Shown: positions 22,837 through 39,195, counted from the stretch's first letter. The stretch: DNA of 64,000 nt from Cardinalis cardinalis (GCA_014549065.1 JACDOX010000164.1:1317656-1381655); one strand, 5' to 3'. The notes: generated by a model not told the origin, from the sequence alone. Translations and numbers: made by a program.

Positions 22837-25450
22837 GGGTTAGTGTGAGCCCTGCAACAGCTTTTCAAGACAGACTTGAAAATTTTCCAAAATGTTNTAC
22901 ATGTAAAGTGAATAAGTGACTGCAGAGGAGTGGTGGGATTTTTGTATTTTTCAAAAACCTTCCAACTGACAGAATTCTTAATGTAATTAAGGACTGCATA
23001 TTCACTACCATTTATCTTCTTTTTTTTCCCCACTGCTGCCTATCTGTTGATTTTGTTAAGGGCTCCTTTTTCTGGTTGAGGGAAAACTGAGGCTTTTTTA
23101 TTTCTTTTGTGTAAACACATCTTTTACATTGTCTTGAAAAACTGTGGTTGTTGTGAGCATATTTAATGACTCTTCCCATAGACATCTGGCAGGTAAAAAG
23201 CAGATCCAATACTCTTTGTTATTAACTGCTGCAGAAGGTAGCGCAGGGAAAGTGACAGCAAAAAGGGAATTACTTTCCTAGTTACCAATGAGCAGGGGTG
23301 AAAGATGGGATTTATAGAAATCCATTGAAAATTTCAGATTCTTTCTGCAACAGGATTTAAGCTCTGGTCCTGCTCCTAACCCTCCCAAGGACAAAACTCT
23401 CGAGATAACTTTTCACATGATCATGATGAACTGTATGCTCTGCCACATCACAGAAATCAGAAATAGCTTGTTTTGGTTAATGCTGCATTTGCAAACTCCT
23501 GAGGAAAAGCTGTGGTGCACACAGGGTGTCAAGGGCTGCATGAGCTAATATTAGTGCCTGCTGTGACTTAGTCTTGCAGCTCAGGTGTTTTTGNGGCTCC
23601 TCGGGTAACATCTATCTGAGGGAGTGATACCAGACTGCCATTGGCTTCCACTGCACCCCGGTTTCGAGAATAGTAATGAGAGCAACCAAGGTGGGTTTTT
23701 CTTTTTCCTTCGCATTTTTACACGAGGCCCGCTGTGTTTTCGCAGATTGCATTTTCATTATTAAGTATTTAGGAGCCGTAACTTTTAATGTCAGACAACT
23801 TGGCACCCGCTTTGAAAAGAAACATGTTATTCTAAAGCAGAAAACGAGATTAGAAATTTGCTTTTGCAGATAGAAACCAAGTCCTGTCAGCTCATCTAAT
23901 GCAGTTCCTTGGCAGTGATGCAGGCCAGCTTTCTGCACGGCATTCCTGCACGCTGCCTCTGCCAGACGTTCCCGTCTGGGCTGCTGCGCTCCCAGCGCGG
24001 CTCGCGGGCCCGCCGTGGATCTGTGAACAGGCTGCACGCAGGGCTGTGTCACACCCCACTCTGACAGGGAAAGGTATCCTGCACGATTTCACTGGAGAAA
24101 GGTCGTCCTCTAGTTCAGTGTCCCTTTTACAAAATAGCCTGCCGGAGAACTGAAGGGCTTTTTTTGGTTTGTTTTTATAAAGTGTGTTCAGCTTGCTAAT
24201 ANAGCAGGCATGCAGAACATAAGCTACCCAGCCAACTATGAAACAAATGCTAGAATTAATTGCTTAATTCTCTTTGCATTAGGGTAAAGCACAGGTTGTA
24301 AAATGTCTTCAGTGAAGAATTGCTGAATATGAGAAACATCTACTACTGTCTTGTAGTAAATTGAAAAGCAAGTTCAAGTGTAAAGATTGGTTGGGTGATA
24401 GCCAAAGGCAAGCAGCAGTCCTGCCTCTTATTTTGTGAGACAATCTAGTTTTAAGCTTTGTGGGTACAAGTTTGACCCAGTAAGCACATTAAATAATGAC
24501 TATTTCTGTAAACCCAGGATTTGTTCAAACCAGATTCTTTGTGCTACAGAAAAGAATCCACAGAGATACTTCTTACCCTGAAGCTAATACATGAGTGCCA
24601 AGAGTTTAATTGCACCAAAGAGCAACAGACTGCATCCTAAGGAATTATCCCCTTTTCCAGCCCATTCTCTACTGGGCTGCTGTAATGATGAACTAATGCT
24701 GCATTTGCACAAAATCCCAAACCTGCACAGGTGCAGGAATGGCCCTCCTTCACTCTCGGGTAAGATGGACATGTCTGTCTGTGCCATGCACAAGAATGCA
24801 TCTTCTGCATGGCAGAAAGCAGAGTGAAAACATGATCCAAATTACAAGCTGATTGTGCAAGAGAAAGGTGAGACCCTGGGGCAGGGTCAGAGCNTGTCTG
24901 GATGCAGGTGACCTTTCCCAGCCCCGCAGTTCCAGCTGCCCTCTCTCCATTGCAGCCCCTCTGTCAGGCCAGGCAGCACCGCAGCACACGCGCAGCGCAA
25001 CGTGAAGTCACTGAGATGATGAGTGGTGGAAGTGTTTGTACCAGCCACAGAGGGGTGCAGGTGCTTGGCAGCAGCAGCACTTTGATCCTGTTCACACCAG
25101 CACGCCTCAATTCTCACATCCAGTGCTCTCTGCGGAGACACTCAGACATGTTTTGCTCAAATGAAGGCACTGCACCATCTGAATCAGTGTTTTTGCGATA
25201 CAGCAGCCCCAGTGTTTGGTAAGGATCGGGGTAGAGAACACAAGTTGATTTTAACTGCGGTAGGGAGTGTTCTCTGTGGGCTCCAGCAGCTTTCTGCAGC
25301 AATGCCTCACAAATGTACCCACTTCCATGCCACTGGAACCACATTTCANCCCTGCCTGCCTAGTGTAGGACACTGAACTGGGTACTCCGCAGTACCTCTA
25401 CTTAAGGTAACCAGATCTAAGAATACACTTTATCCAGAAACTGTAGGAAA
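22837..25450. other. Intergenic region downstream of POLR2L
   Basis: No coding exon recognised. A small hairpin, CCAGACG-TTCC-CGTCTGG, lies at 23962-23979 within a short GC-rich patch (23935-24020). The stretch 23700-23880 looks like unique, non-repetitive AT-rich sequence. Confidence 0.6.
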
Positions 25451-25804
25451 GCTACAAGGGAAAAACCTCATTTATTTCAACATTTTAATGAAATATAATA
25501 GTTTTTCTACATGGACANACATTTGGTTTTACTGGCAGAAGCATCTAGAAGTTCACAACTCCAAACACAGATTTAAGAAGAAGCATCCAAACTTTTAATC
25601 TCTAAATCTTGTTTAAGTGGACTTCATCATTCCTTTGTTTCCTTGAAAGAGGTTAGTGGCTTGGGGCAGTATTTTATCCAGAAGATAAACATCTCTTGAT
25701 GGTTGCACTACAGTTGGCTTTCATTCTTTACTGCCTGAAGTCCAGTTTCAAGTTTAAATTAGAGATACGTTCCACATGGCTTGCAGCACAGTGCTTTTTC
25801 CATC
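25451..25804 (-). other. POLR2L 3' untranslated region (inferred)
   Basis: Sequence after the POLR2L stop on the - strand, reaching AATAAA (- strand) at 25476-25471, about 330 bases downstream. No other candidate gene overlaps. Confidence 0.6.
25471..25476 (-). terminator. Likely POLR2L poly(A) signal
   Basis: TTTATT on the + strand is AATAAA on the - strand, about 330 bases after the POLR2L stop. It is the first canonical hexamer found after the stop. Confidence 0.55.
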
Positions 25805-28256
<2,452 letters not shown>

Positions 28257-28546
28257 NNNNNNNNNNNNNNNNNNNNNNNNNNNNNNNNNNNNNNNNNNNN
28301 NNNNNNNNNNNNNNNNNNNNNNNNNNNNNNNNNNNNNNNNNNNNNNNNNNNNNNNNNNNNNNNNNNNNNNNNNNNNNNNNNNNNNNNNNNNNNNNNNNNN
28401 NNNNNNNNNNNNNNNNNNNNNNNNNNNNNNNNNNNNNNNNNNNNNNNNNNNNNNNNNNNNNNNNNNNNNNNNNNNNNNNNNNNNNNNNNNNNNNNNNNNN
28501 NNNNNNNNNNNNNNNNNNNNNNNNNNNNNNNNNNNNNNNNNNNNNN
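28257..28546. other. Assembly gap (290 N)
   Basis: Unbroken run of N inside the CpG island, flanked by sequence of extreme GC content. The true length may differ from 290. Confidence 1.
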
Positions 28547-28754
28547 GGCAGCCGGGGCGCCCCGAGCGCTGAGCGGCGGCACCGCGACCGCCCCCGCGCC
28601 GCCTCCTCCCGCCGCGCCCGGGCGGGCACTTGTTGCATTGCGAGAGGGTTTCGGCAGCGGGCGGACTTGTCATCCCGTCCTGGCTGAGGTACCGCAGCGG
28701 GAAGCGCAACTGGTGGCTGCGGCGCGGCAGCCGCCCGCCCGGTCCGGCGGAGGG

Positions 28755-28789
28755 GTGAGGGATGAGGGATGAGGGATGAGGGATGAGGG
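28755..28789 (+). repeat. Tandem heptamer ATGAGGG x5
   Basis: Five consecutive 7-base units, the first reading GTGAGGG and the rest exact ATGAGGG. Another GAGGGATGAG occurs at about 28811-28820. The G runs are spaced by four bases, so the array can form a G-quadruplex on the + strand. Confidence 0.95.
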
Positions 28790-28890
28790 GTGGGCATCCC
28801 GGCGGGCAGGGCTGAGGGATGAGCCGGGGCGCCCCGCGCTCCGCCGCGCCGCGGGCAGGGGCGCCGGCGCGGTGTGTCCTTCGCTCCCCC

Positions 28891-28916
28891 GGGGCAGGGG
28901 AACGGGGGGCGGTGGG
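28891..28916 (+). other. G-quadruplex-type motif
   Basis: Four G runs separated by short loops: GGGG-CA-GGGG-AAC-GGGGGG-CGGT-GGG. It sits in the proposed bidirectional promoter. Confidence 0.75.
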
Positions 28917-29400
28917 ACCCGCCGCTGTCGCCGTGTCGCGACCCTGTCAGCGCAGCATCGCGGCGTCGCTCGGGGCCGTTTGCCCGCGGTTCGGCGGCTC
29001 CCTCGGGCGGGAGGCGGCGGCACAGCCCGGCGCACAGCCCGCTCCCGGCGCTGCGGGGCTGTTCCGCGGCTCCGTACAGCCCGGACAGGCGATGTCTCTC
29101 CGGTGGCACTCGCCCTCGAGCCCCGGCCAAGTTGCGGGCGCTGCGGCGGCTGCGGGTTTGCCGAGAGTTTCCAAACTCCGGAGCCGGCTGGGACGCGGCG
29201 CCGTCCCGTTAGCTCGCGGTGCCGCTCCGCCCTGTGCTGTGACCTGTGCGTGGCTGGGCCCCCGGAGGTGTGCGCTGCCCCCGGTACCCGGCGGTGCCCG
29301 CACCGAGAGGAGCCTTTCGGCTCGGGGACAGTCAGCGGCTGGCGGCTGGGCACCCGCGCCGGGGAGCTCTGGTGGCAGAGGATAATGCATCTTGAAACTG

Positions 29401-32400
29401 CTTGACTCGTATTTTATTAATCTAAGGATTGTGGAAGCATTAGGCACGGGCTGTGTGTGCTTAGCGGAGGGAAGCGCGCTGCGATGGGTACAAACTTTGG
29501 GGACGGGCACCGCTGTTCTGGAGACTCTGGGATGAAGCATTCCTCTGTCAGTCCTTATTGCTCTCTCGTTTCAGCGTTAGCGTTATGCTAATTGTCCTTG
29601 GGAGAGCAGAAATTCTCCCCAAGTGTTGATATTTTCCTGATAAAGTATCTGTGAGTTGATACAGTGCACAGCGCAGAGCCATTAATGTCAGGCATATAAA
29701 TAATTGTGTCTTAATGCACAGCTTATGTTAATACGTCTTTCNTGACTATTTTTTGAACGACTGGATTATTGACCCTCTGCACAGAAATGCCAGACCTAAC
29801 ATGAACTGTAAAAGAGCAAAAAGTTTTGTTTTAATAAATAAGGGCTTGTGGTTGAAAGCATTTTTACAATTCTATTGCTAGTGAAAATACAGTAATTTTT
29901 GCAGTCCCAGGAATAATTATGCGCAGTTGTGAATGGAGNGAATTGACTTGGCATGGAGGGTAGATGAACCTCCTGCGATCTCTAGATTATGATCATTATT
30001 GTTATTGTAGGCCAGTGGGAGCAAAACCATGTCTTTCCTTTTGATCCTTTGATTTCTTTCTTTTTTTGGGGCCTGGAGGGGGTGGGGCGTTTAGAATTTG
30101 AAGATTGTGCTTTGATGCATTTTCAGTACCAGGGCTCCAAAGTAATTTTCTTACTGAACTGTGTGGTAAAAGGCATTTGTGTTNGGAGATGGAAATTTGC
30201 AATTGAGAGTGAGAAAGAGGGGCTGGAGCTGGGCTTCATAGCTAAGCCACAGCATTAGATATAGGTTAGCATTTTATAGCTGCTTTGTGGAAACGTGCTT
30301 GCTTGTTTCTTGAAAANAAAACTGAACTCTAACTTTTGGACCTAGTTCACGTATCTGACTTTGCTTAGCGTCTTTTTTTCAAAGCAGAATGTACTCGGCT
30401 TGTTCGCACACCATTACTTTAACTTTGTCATGTCTTTTTGGGTAACCTGCCCTGGCTGGGTGATGTACCTAGTGAACTAATAGGTCTTTCATGGCTGTAG
30501 CTGCTTTGATCCTGGAAGTTGTAAAGAGTTTTATGAACTATGACCTGGAGAGACTGCTACATACCAAAAACATTCTCTGCTTAACTTCATATATCCTCTG
30601 CTGAATCTGACCATTTGCCAAACTGCAGAAGTCTGTTTAGAAGAGCTGTGGAGGAATGTGCACACATGTGACTATTTGGGAATTAGTCAGTGTTTTATGG
30701 GCTGTTAGCTCACGCTGATTAGGAGGACTGCAGCTTGAGCCATATGTGGCATTGCCAGCTTTCCACTCTTGTTCAGGTGAGCTGGTACTGATGGCACTGA
30801 GCTGTTAGTGTTTAGTGAAACTTGACCTCTTCAGCCCTTCTTTTGAAGAGGGCGGAAAGAATTCAAGAGCTGGGTCTCTTTAAGCATCCTTTGAAGAAGA
30901 ATTGCAAGAACTGAAGTCCCAGCTCTTAGAGCTAGAAGTGCANCTCTTTCTCACAGTAAGTTCTTACCACATTTCTGGTCCCTTGCCACCTTCAATAAGC
31001 AGCAGTCCTCAAACTGCTGATTCTTTGGGCCTTCAGGCAGCCTGCTGGTCAGAAAACCCACTGAAGCCCTCATCAGCATTAAGCAGAAGAGACTGCCCTA
31101 GAATTAATTGAGTTGAAGAAAGCTTGAGAACTGTGGGCTGCTTTCTTGATGTGCAGCTGGAGCAGCTTGAGCAGCTTCTGTCACGTGGATTTGTTGTGAG
31201 GCAGTGCAGATAATACACCCGCCTTTTTCCTGTNATCTGAACAACTTCTGAGAGCTGACAGTGTTCTGACCCACTGTCACTGTTGGGATGAGGCTCCTTC
31301 TTGGCATTTTTGGGTGGATTTAGATCTGTAACATGCAGCCAGGCATCGCTGCTCCATGGCATTGTTAGTGATGTGTACTGGAATCCTAGGCTGGTGATTA
31401 AGGAGTCGACCCTGCTTCCTGTTCTCCCATCCACAAAAAGCAAGGGAAAATATTGCTGCTTGTTTAAAAAACAAACAGAAATGAAGTCAGTTAAGTGACC
31501 TGGCTGATTGAACTACTCCTAAAATACTTCTGTAGCTAGAGTGGCCATATGACCTCCCGCAGCTCATGCTGGCAAATTGTGTCTTTTCTGACCTTGTCTC
31601 TGTAATTAGGGCTGGAGGAAAGACTTGTGAGATCTCTGCACTTGCACTGGTAGTGTGAGAAACTGGTAGCTAAAGGATTTTTTTTTACTTTGTTGGCTGC
31701 AGTAGGTCTGGTTCAGGTGTGCACCCTCANGAGTCTGGGAAATTTTGACCTTTCACCACTTTTCCCCTCCCATCATTGTTCCCTTCTTCTGACTTGGCTT
31801 ATTCTGTGTACATGTAGATAATGGCCAGAACTGAAGACGTGGGGTCTTTTAAGAGTGGTATCCAAGGGTAGTGAATTGTTATTTAAATACAGGACTTTTT
31901 AGGGCAACTTTTCCATGAAGGATTGTTTTCGTGCTATTGATCATGATGCAGACTTCTNTAAAGCTGTGGGTAGCCCTGTTGGCCCTGATTGGAGTTAAAA
32001 GCTCTCTTCCCTGTTGCTCCCTGTGGTCATTTAGAGAAAGAATGTTAGCAATTTTCTCTCCATCTCCAACCAACACTCAGAATCCTGTGCACAATGGCAC
32101 AAGCACCATATTCAGTGTTTTACTCCTCGGATCCCAGTGAGGCTAGAGAGGGAAGAATCCTAAGAGAAAGAGACTCACATTTATTGTGAAATGAGTGGTT
32201 AAATAGGGCATTAGTCAGGAACTGAAATGTGACATGGAAAGTTTAATGTATATAAATAATTTACGTAGCAGTAGAGAGTCAGAGGAAGAGGGAAATATAC
32301 AAAAACAAACATGCAGGAGGAAGCTTGGCTGGTTTTTTTTTCAGGCACATTTTCCACTCCAGGTTTGCTAAATCCTGCAGACGTGCTCTTGGGCTTTCTC

Positions 32401-35400
32401 TAGTCCTGGTTAACTACTCAAAATGTAGTAGTGTGTCATTCATCCTGTTCCACAAAAGGTGAAGGAAAGTGGCTCCCTCTGGAGCTAGCTGGTATCTTTG
32501 GAAGTCCTCCTTTCCCCTCTAAAGCATGAAGGCTTAAGGAGCAAAGAGTGAGATGGAATATAGATTTGTTTTTCCCTTGATTATTTTTTTTAAGTAATTT
32601 TTAGTGAGTGCCTTTCTTCCCCCAGCTCCACAGTGCAGTTGGGTGGGGAGGTGGGGAAGGCAAGGAGAGGCAGGGATGATGGAAGCAGGACTTGTTTGCT
32701 CTGTAGAGCTTTGTGTGCTTGGTTGCNCCACACGCTGTTTAAGAGCTGCTCAGGCCCCTGGATTTAGCGAAACAAATGCTGAAGCTGCTAAGCAAGGAGA
32801 AATGAGGAGAAATCTCTCTAAGCTGGGGATGTGACTGCAGCTCTACTGTAATACCACACAAGCCTGATGCTGCTGATTTCATTAAAAGCATCATTCAGGG
32901 CCTCAAAGCAGGTTTTAATACTTGCTATATGTTTTTTTAAATATGCTGACCTTATCTAGTAAGCCTGTAATATTTGTTGCAATGAAGAACAGCTGCTGCA
33001 TAAATACATATATATCATCAGTTGCCAATTCTGTAAGCTGTGCTGAGACTGTGACTTGTTTGGAGTGGGGTTGCTGTTAAAAGGCAGGTGGCAAGATGTT
33101 TATTTTGCACCTTGTTAATTGCTTGTTTTTCCTGCTGTAATTGGCTTCCTAATGGGGGCAGAATGTGCTTGGTTTTGCACACAAAGCTTCATTAGTGACA
33201 ACTGATGGAAAGGATTCAGAGGGTGGGATTTAGATGAAATATATATATATATTGAGTAACAGATGTCTCTGCTAAATAGAGTCTATGAGGAAGTCCTGTA
33301 GATGCATCCAAAAATGCAAATGTTTTCCCATAAAACTATTTAAGATGTTGTAGTGTTAGGTATAAAGATTGCTGCCTATTACTTGAGAAGGGGCAGAGAT
33401 GTTATTTATGTTATTTTTGTGGGGCAGAGATTTTGTTCTGCTTGACTGAACAGGAGTTAGGATGCTGGGATGGTGCTCTCTGCTCAGGACTCTTGGCATC
33501 CAGGTATTCAGAAACAGATTTTTGAGGATCTCTATGGCATGTTTAGACATTGCTCCTGCTGACAAACTGGGATATNGTGAGCAATGGTGGAATTCTGTAA
33601 CTTTCTAAGCTTTGTGGAGCCATCCCTGCCTCTTGTGTTCAAGAGCTGTTCCACTGGGCCCTTGCAGGCAGGATGTGGTGGTGGAAAAGCATTGCTGGAC
33701 CATCCATGGTCCTGGCTGTGCTTACAAGTGAGAGCTGAGATGGTGTTCTAGCTGGGGATGGATGCTCCACAAANACAGTTCTTGTTTCAATAATGACTTT
33801 TTTTTTTTTTTAATGTGGTGTAAGAGTGGTCTAAGAGTCATCAGGATGGTCATCTGACACCATTGTGTTGGAGGCCATCAGATTTTTGTGCTGTTCAGTT
33901 TAATATGCTCTTGTACCTGTAGAGGTTTTATGAAAATTTCACCTNCTGTAGGTGAAAGGTGAGTGTACTTGTGTGTGTTTATGTATGCATGTGTATATAA
34001 AATTAATAATGAAAGGGTAAGATGGCTCTTCATGGAAATGAAGCCCTCCTGTCCCCTCCTTTTTTTTTTTTTAAGCACTGTGATGGGATTGAAAAATAGA
34101 CTTGTCTATTCCCTACTTTTCTTCTTCCTCAGATGCCAGTATTTAACTAGTTTAAGACTGGATTTATCTGTCATGTTTCTTCTTAGTAAGGCGACTTCAA
34201 GGCAAAAGTATTGCCAGTCTTGGATTGACAAATTTTATAAGAAAAAGTATTTATTACATGAATATATCACAGCCTAATTGACTGTTTCATGTTGGAGGGG
34301 GAGAGTAATATCCTGAGGCAGCATTTTAATCAGAAAGATCACAAGACTACCCATCAGCTCTACTCTTCCATGTAAGTGTCCTCGGATGACAAAATAATCC
34401 CCTTTCTTGGGATAGTGCTTTTAATTTCTGCAGAGTATTTCTTTTTCCCAGAGTGAACAATGGACTGTGTAGTTGAGGTGAGGGCAGGACTTGTTATTAA
34501 TGCTTGAAGGGAAAAGCCCCAAGATGGTGTTCTTCCATGGAGAGAGGACTGCATATTCCCATTGAGCTCATGGATGTGCTTTTGCCTCTGAGGTGCTTCC
34601 TGCCTTTGGCTGGGAACCCTTTGCTCTGGCTCTGTACTCAGGCCCCATGAGGGTTTATCTCTAAAGACACTGTAGGGAGCCATCCCTCTTGTGGTACTTT
34701 ACCATGGCATGTATGAATTTCTGAATTCCAGTGAAAAGGAGCAGGGGGAAGATGTTCTAACTTAGTTTTAAGTCTTATCTCTGAGGTTCTCATAAGTGGT
34801 GATGGATGTATTTGGAGCACAGGATTAAAGAGCAGGCTCTGCTAAATGCTGTCCTTTGGGGGATGCTTATGTCTGTAATCAGACTNGGTGCTCGGACTTT
34901 TTCTTCCATTTGTCTTCTGGCCAGTCTTGCACCTTGCAAGCCTTCATGGGAGTGGGAATAGAAAGTGATTGCTGTAAGTAGGAGAAAAGATGCATCTTGC
35001 TGAGTACTTTATCTCTTGACAGTGGCCAGTAGTGGCTGCTTAAGGAAGCAGATAAACATAAAGCAAGTGTGCAGCAGTAATGAAGTGGGATGCTTGCATT
35101 TTATATTTCATGTCAGTCTCTGTCTGTAATCTTGTTCCAGAACTGGGCAAATAGGGAAGAAAATGTATTTTTTCCGATTTAAGCAACTTCTTCAGCTTGG
35201 GCATGTCAGCCTGTTGTGTCCAGACTAAGGTGCTAGATGAAAGCTGGATGGTTTAAACCATTTCTAAAGCTGCCTCTGCTATGCACTGTATTCTGGTGAA
35301 AGACAACCATTTCTGGAAAAGTCCCTGGCAGTGTGCAGAGCCTGAGATCTCCCAGTGTACAGGCCTTCCAGCATGGATGTGGGGAGGAAGACAGACTTGA

Positions 35401-38400
35401 TGCATTGGGTACGACGCTATCACTCAGCAGAGTGGGCTGCTGTGCACCNATCATAGTGCCATCCACAGGGAATCTTCCATCGCTTTGTTTATTGAGCTGC
35501 TGTTTTTAAAATTAAAAACAGCCAAATGTTTCATAAAATATTAAGAGGTGCTGCTTTAGTGCCTCTCATCAGATTAAGTATGTCACTTTCTGTGTCCTTA
35601 GGGTGATGAAGCCCATCAGCTTGGTCGTTCTCTCACCTTAAGCATACATTAAGGTGACATGCTTCATCTCACAAGGGATGCTGAAGCTATCACACTGCAG
35701 AACTGGGAACTGTAGGGGTCCTGCACTTTAGCTGTGGCTTCTTAAATGAAATTTTGCAGAAGTAACACAGTTTGCTTTGTACCAGTGAATTCCTTTTTGT
35801 TAGGGAAGTGCTTTTTTGAGCAAAAATATTGAGGTAATACAGTGGTAGACACAAGCACAGCGACTNCGCTGCAGGAAAGAAAGAAATTGCAGCATGTTTT
35901 ATATGAAAGACCAAGGACTGTTGAGTTTCAATGGCTAAAAGAGAGAGGCCCTACATTCCTCAAACACTTTTTATGAATATGGATTTTGAAGTTGTTTTGC
36001 TTGCAGGTGAATTTCTTTTTTATTCAAGAGCCAGTTCTAGCATTTTAATCATAACACAGTGGTGCTGGTGTAGCAGAGCGTTGGGAAGCTGTGGGGAGTG
36101 GTAGCCCCAGGACTGAGGAGGGTCTCAGCTTGCTGCAGAGAAGCCCTGAGGGCTGCACAGTGGTGGAACACAGNGTGGTGGAGCTGGGACTGAGCCACGG
36201 GGGGCTTGCTTTCAATGAGTTTTCCATCATCTCTCGTCTCTACCCAGCAGTTCAGCACTCTTTAGCATTTGTATAGTATTTGGGAATGNTGCACCATTAC
36301 CAGGTTAAATAGTCTAGAAGTTCCAATAAATTCAGGATACTAGACCAACTTGACTTCTGAATTTCCTGGGTTTGGGTTGTTGCCTCTTTAAAACTTAGTC
36401 AGTCATGGCACTCGTGGCTGGTTACTCCAGTGTTCCTGCTGTGTGCAGCAAAGTCCCAGCCGTGTGCACATCAGGGAGCTCTTACTCAGGAGCCTGCTCT
36501 GAAGGGCAGCGGCTCCTCTGTCTGATCTGATACCACTGCTGCAGCTTTGCTTGCTCGTGGTATGAGGGAATAATAAAGTACAGCCTTCAATCATGCGACC
36601 TGATCAGAGGGGGTTGTCTCTGGTGATGGATAAGTCCTCCCGGAACAATAGCTGCTTGAGCTGTGCCCAGGGACTGCTGCGTTTGGTTGGGGTTTTGCAT
36701 TAATTTTTGGCCTGAATAAAAAGAACTGTGAGATCAAGGTTGCAGTTTTGTTTGCAGCTTACTTTCAAACCTAAAAATCCAGCCTGATCTAAAAGGGTCC
36801 TTTACTGTGTATGCCTCTGCTCTGCCCAAAACTATCTGTAGAGCATTTCCCCCTTCTCCTTTAGGAGATGCTGAGTATTTTGGGTGCTCCCTAGTTATTT
36901 TGATTCCTTAAGTTTGCTCTCTTCAAAATAGGCATAAACAAAGACATCTTTTTGTATTTCACCCTTGTGAAATGTATTTCGCCCACCTGGCCTGATGAGT
37001 GACATGCTGAGAGCACAGACATGGGTTCTTCACCCTGGGATGTCCCCCTAGCCACAGCATTTTCCTAAAAGCCCCCTGTATGACCTTGTCAAGGTGCTTT
37101 GCTTCTTTTCTTCATTTATCACATTTGCCATTCTCAGCAGAGAAGCTAAAAAGCTTAATACTAAGAAAGTGCCTGTATCCTGTGAAAGATAGCTTTTTCT
37201 GTTGGTATTGAGAAGCCTTGGAAGATGAATGTGTGTATAAATTCTGTTTAGCTCTGTAATAACTGAGTTGTGCAGCGGTTTATCTGCAATGTGGGTGAAT
37301 CTTAGCCATGGNCAGTGTTGCACAAAGGATGCCACCTGTCTGTATGGGGCCAGAAGTGCGTTTGGATGTATTTGCATTTCTGCAAAGGACAGGTGTTTTT
37401 CTGCTTCTCTGTTGAGTAACATCCTCAGTGTGTGGGGTCAGTTTAAAGCAGAAATGATTGTTCTTAAAATACTTGCTGAACAAATATATTTTTTTCTATT
37501 CTGCAAAACAAAATGGTATGTGGGTAAAAGAAAGGCTTTTCCCCCAGCACATGTGCAGCTGCTTTATGGATCGCAGAACAGTCTTTGGAGACAGAAGAGC
37601 TATTGCTGCTGTANAGAAATGCCAGCATGGTGCCCTATTTCCAGCATTCTTAACTTCAGTCGTGGTGGTGGTGGGCTGGAGCTGTGCTGCAGCGGCTCTG
37701 CTTGTACTGCTGCTGTTGTTTGGGCATTCTGCCTTTGTCAGGGAATCAGGACATCTGGAGGAAAGGGATTCTGGGATGACTGGGACTTCTTTGTCACACA
37801 CAAGAGAATTTCTTACTTGGAGAATGGATAATAGAATGCCTTTATAGGAGAAAGCGAGAACTGCCCAGAACATCCTGGTCCCCTGCTAGAGGTGAGGACA
37901 CAGAGAGTTAAGCTCAGAAGTAGAAGAGAAGCTTTCTTCATCTAGATGCAGTGTTAGGCTTTCTAAAATTTGTCTGTGATCTCTTACTGTTCTGTTGAGG
38001 TTTTATGTTTCTTTACTTTCTCTGTCAGTAAATGACCATTTCATTTTGGCAGTGCCCTACAGTTTAAATTATAGTTGGGGCCAATTTATTGTGGATCTGT
38101 TTAGCATCAGTTTTATTGTTTGCCTGCATTCCTGCTCTGCTGTGGGATTGTCATTGCAGTGCCTTTTGGGTATCCTTTTTTTGCTGTCACTGGCCTGACT
38201 CCTAGGGCTTGAAAAGCTGTTTGAGGATTCCTCTGGGAGCCTAAGGGCCTTATTGGAAAGAAATCAAATTCTCATAAGTTCCTGAGAAAGCTGTCATAAG
38301 CCTTGTGGCTGCTGGGTTATTGCCAGGTCCTTAATTCATGGGGCACACGATGAGCCATTGCTAGACAATATTGGTTTCAGGTTCTTTTGTACTGTATTGT

Positions 38401-38768
38401 GAAAGGAGAACCACTTCTGGGCCATTGTTTTAGCCAATGTAAGAACACACACGATTTTCTGTAAGGAAGTTTTTACAGTTTATTAAGCATTGTTTTCTGG
38501 CTTTTTCTTTTTCTTGCTAGAGTTCTTTCTCTGTGCACCCAATTCACCTCTGCAGGTTTCAGTTCTAGCAAGGATTCATCCAAAGTCAGACTGCTTTTGC
38601 ACTCTGTGGCTTTTGGCAATGGAAGCGCCTCTGACCATGCGTGGGAGTCAATTTAAAGGGAAGTGCTGCTGTGGGTGAGCCAGCTGTCCTTTACTGCTCT
38701 TCAAGTTGTCTGTTACAGTGAGGAACATGGTTTTGATGATCCTCCTGATAGTATTTCCTTGTAGGTAT
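29401..38768. other. Non-coding region right of the CpG island, part 1
   Basis: No coding exon recognised on either strand. The AT-rich part at 29570-29950 carries an octamer-like ATGCTAAT (about 29585) and many TTAAT words. A short (AT)n run is at 33239-33252. By mammalian synteny this may be the start of TSPAN4 (untranslated exon and long intron), but no TSPAN4 protein segment was found. Confidence 0.5.
33239..33252. repeat. (AT)7 microsatellite
   Basis: Seven uninterrupted AT dinucleotides. Confidence 0.9.
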
Positions 38769-38774
38769 ATAATT

Positions 38775-39195
38775 TGTTGTGGCATTCATATTTTCTGGAA
38801 AGATCCCTTCACCCAGGATTTTTCTCCTGGGAAGCTGAGAAGCCTCAGAGAAAATGGAAAACAGTAATTATCTGATTTGCTTCTCCTATGTTTTGCTGCT
38901 TTGGAATGTGTTTGGAGATTGTTTACCAACAGGTGGTTATTTAATTGGTTTTTGCTGTGAATTGTTTTGACTTNCTGGCCAACCAGTGCGAAGCTGTGTC
39001 AGGACTCTGGAAAGAGTCATGATTTTTCNGTAGTATCTTTTTAGCCCTTTGTAAGTATCCTTTCTGTATTCTTTAGTATAGTTTAGTATAGTATTCTTTA
39101 ATATAATACAGTATCATAAAATAATAAATGAGCCTTCTGAGAACATGGAGTCAGATTCATCATTCCTTCCTGCCATGGGGCACCCCGTAAATACA
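38775..39195 (+). mobile_element. Solo LTR with near-perfect target duplication
   Basis: 421-bp unit starting TGTTGTGGCATTC and ending GTAAATACA. It has an internal poly(A) signal (AATAAA within AAAATAATAAATGAG, about 39120) and the phrase GGCACCCCGTAAATACA at its end, known to me as a passerine LTR family. The flanks are ATAATT (38769-38774) and ATAGTT (39196-39201), a 6-bp duplication with one mismatch. There is no internal retroviral coding sequence, so it is a recombined solo LTR. The 6-bp duplication suggests an ERVK-like (class II) origin. Confidence 0.8.
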
